Source: Candidatus Bathyarchaeota archaeon (GTDB lineage: Archaea; Thermoproteota; Bathyarchaeia; 40CM-2-53-6; RBG-13-38-9). Taken from it: a stretch of 5,276 bases of DNA. Shown here piece after piece: positions 4,938 through 5,276 of the stretch (its first letter is position 1; the number at the start of each line of letters is the position of its first letter). The stretch covers positions 13,197 to 18,472 of the forward strand of contig JAGTQO010000025.1 of assembly GCA_018396565.1 (NCBI GenBank), in the 5' to 3' direction. A model generated the notes under the pieces. That model did no database searches. It was not told where the DNA came from and saw nothing but the letters and a program-made list of their open reading frames with translations. The translations under genes and the position numbers were made by a program.

Positions 4938-5065
4938 GTCGAGAAATCCCCAACCGACTAATCTATTAGAAGTTTATTCAGCCACATCTCCGTCTTCAAA
5001 TCTTAATAGCCACATGGGTAGATTAAACCTAGTGGAAGGCCCAACTTACTGGAGTAGACCATAGA
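4938..5065. promoter_or_regulatory. Divergent promoter region between PPAT and UbiX genes
   Basis: These 128 nt must hold both promoters. For the plus strand, GATTAAAC (5021-5028) or CTTAATAG (5002-5009) could be the TATA element; GGAG (5051-5054) is a ribosome binding site 11 nt before TTG 5066. For the minus strand, CTAATAGATT (about 4958-4967) lies about 20-30 nt before GTG 4937. These boxes were picked by eye and are uncertain. Confidence 0.4.
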
Positions 5066-5276
5066 TTGCGCATAATAATAGGTATCACAGGCGCAAGTGG
5101 AATGATATACGCATGGAGGCTACTGGAGGTGCTAAGACAGAAAATGCTCGAGGTATACGTGATAATGACACATCCAGCGGAGAAGATTCTTATTCACGAA
5201 CTGTCAAAGAAACCATCTGAAGTTTACGCCCTCGCTACAGGCTACTATGACATAGATGATCTCACCTCACCAATCG
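5066..5276 (+). CDS. ubiX: N-terminal part of flavin prenyltransferase UbiX
   Basis: The frame runs off the right edge; 70 residues are seen. It begins (L/M)RIIIGITGASGMIYAWRLLEVL, the clear UbiX/Pad1 N-terminus: a beta strand, the GITGASG phosphate-binding loop (6-12) that holds FMN, and the first helix. It continues with LEVYVIMTHPAEKIL (about 28-42) and a YYDIDDLTSPI stretch matching the family's 'Y...Dl.A.i' before the ASGS motif, which is outside the window. UbiX attaches dimethylallyl to FMN, making the prenylated FMN used by UbiD decarboxylases. In many archaea that cofactor serves the UbiD-type anhydromevalonate phosphate decarboxylase of isoprenoid synthesis. TTG 5066 is the only start codon between the upstream in-frame TAG (5030-5032) and the conserved strand, so a TTG start is well supported. 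Confidence 0.93.
   Translation, partial: MRIIIGITGASGMIYAWRLLEVLRQKMLEVYVIMTHPAEKILIHELSKKPSEVYALATGYYDIDDLTSPI

Overview
The window looks archaeal. The best lineage marker is the phosphopantetheine adenylyltransferase on the minus strand (4455-4937). It is the short archaeal/eukaryotic type, with GGTFDHLHKGH near the start and ISSTRIR near the end, not the bacterial CoaD. Other archaeal hints are a free-standing tRNA-binding OB-fold protein, two exported proteins rich in N-glycosylation sequons, short or absent leaders with TATA-like AT boxes, and frequent TTG/GTG starts. A TACK-group (Thermoproteota-like) archaeon is a reasonable guess, but the sequence does not prove it. Gene density is high, base composition is moderately AT-rich by eye, and there is no sign of a mobile element, CRISPR array, rRNA or tRNA.

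Layout. (1) 1-1605, plus strand: the C-terminal end of a polytopic membrane protein resembling a PMT-type glycosyltransferase, then a 107-residue tRNA-binding protein, then a 299-residue exported, C-terminally anchored protein of unknown function with seven sequons. (2) 1623-2719, minus strand: a DUF4382-like exported protein followed by a divergent dCTP deaminase/dUTPase-fold protein, probably one transcript; the first plus-strand block converges on it with a 17-nt gap. (3) 2720-2875: a divergent promoter region. (4) 2876-4253, plus strand: a small AbrB/SpoVT-like protein, a 140-residue proline-rich protein with a possible SecB-like fold, a 226-nt gap with several inverted repeats, and a basic 154-residue protein with a possible winged-helix core. 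(5) 4455-4937, minus strand: archaeal PPAT (coenzyme A synthesis). (6) 4938-5065: a second divergent promoter region. (7) 5066 to the end, plus strand: the N-terminus of flavin prenyltransferase UbiX.

How the genes relate. PPAT and UbiX are cofactor genes transcribed divergently. The two exported proteins and the PMT-like protein all concern the cell surface, but nothing shows that they act together. The AbrB-like, 140-residue and 154-residue proteins form a same-strand run of small, poorly known genes. I see no convincing complete new system. The parts most worth a second look are the structured gap at 3563-3788 with its TGCAA cluster in front of the 154-residue protein, and the dCTP-deaminase-fold protein that lacks the usual Asp-Pro-Gly motif.
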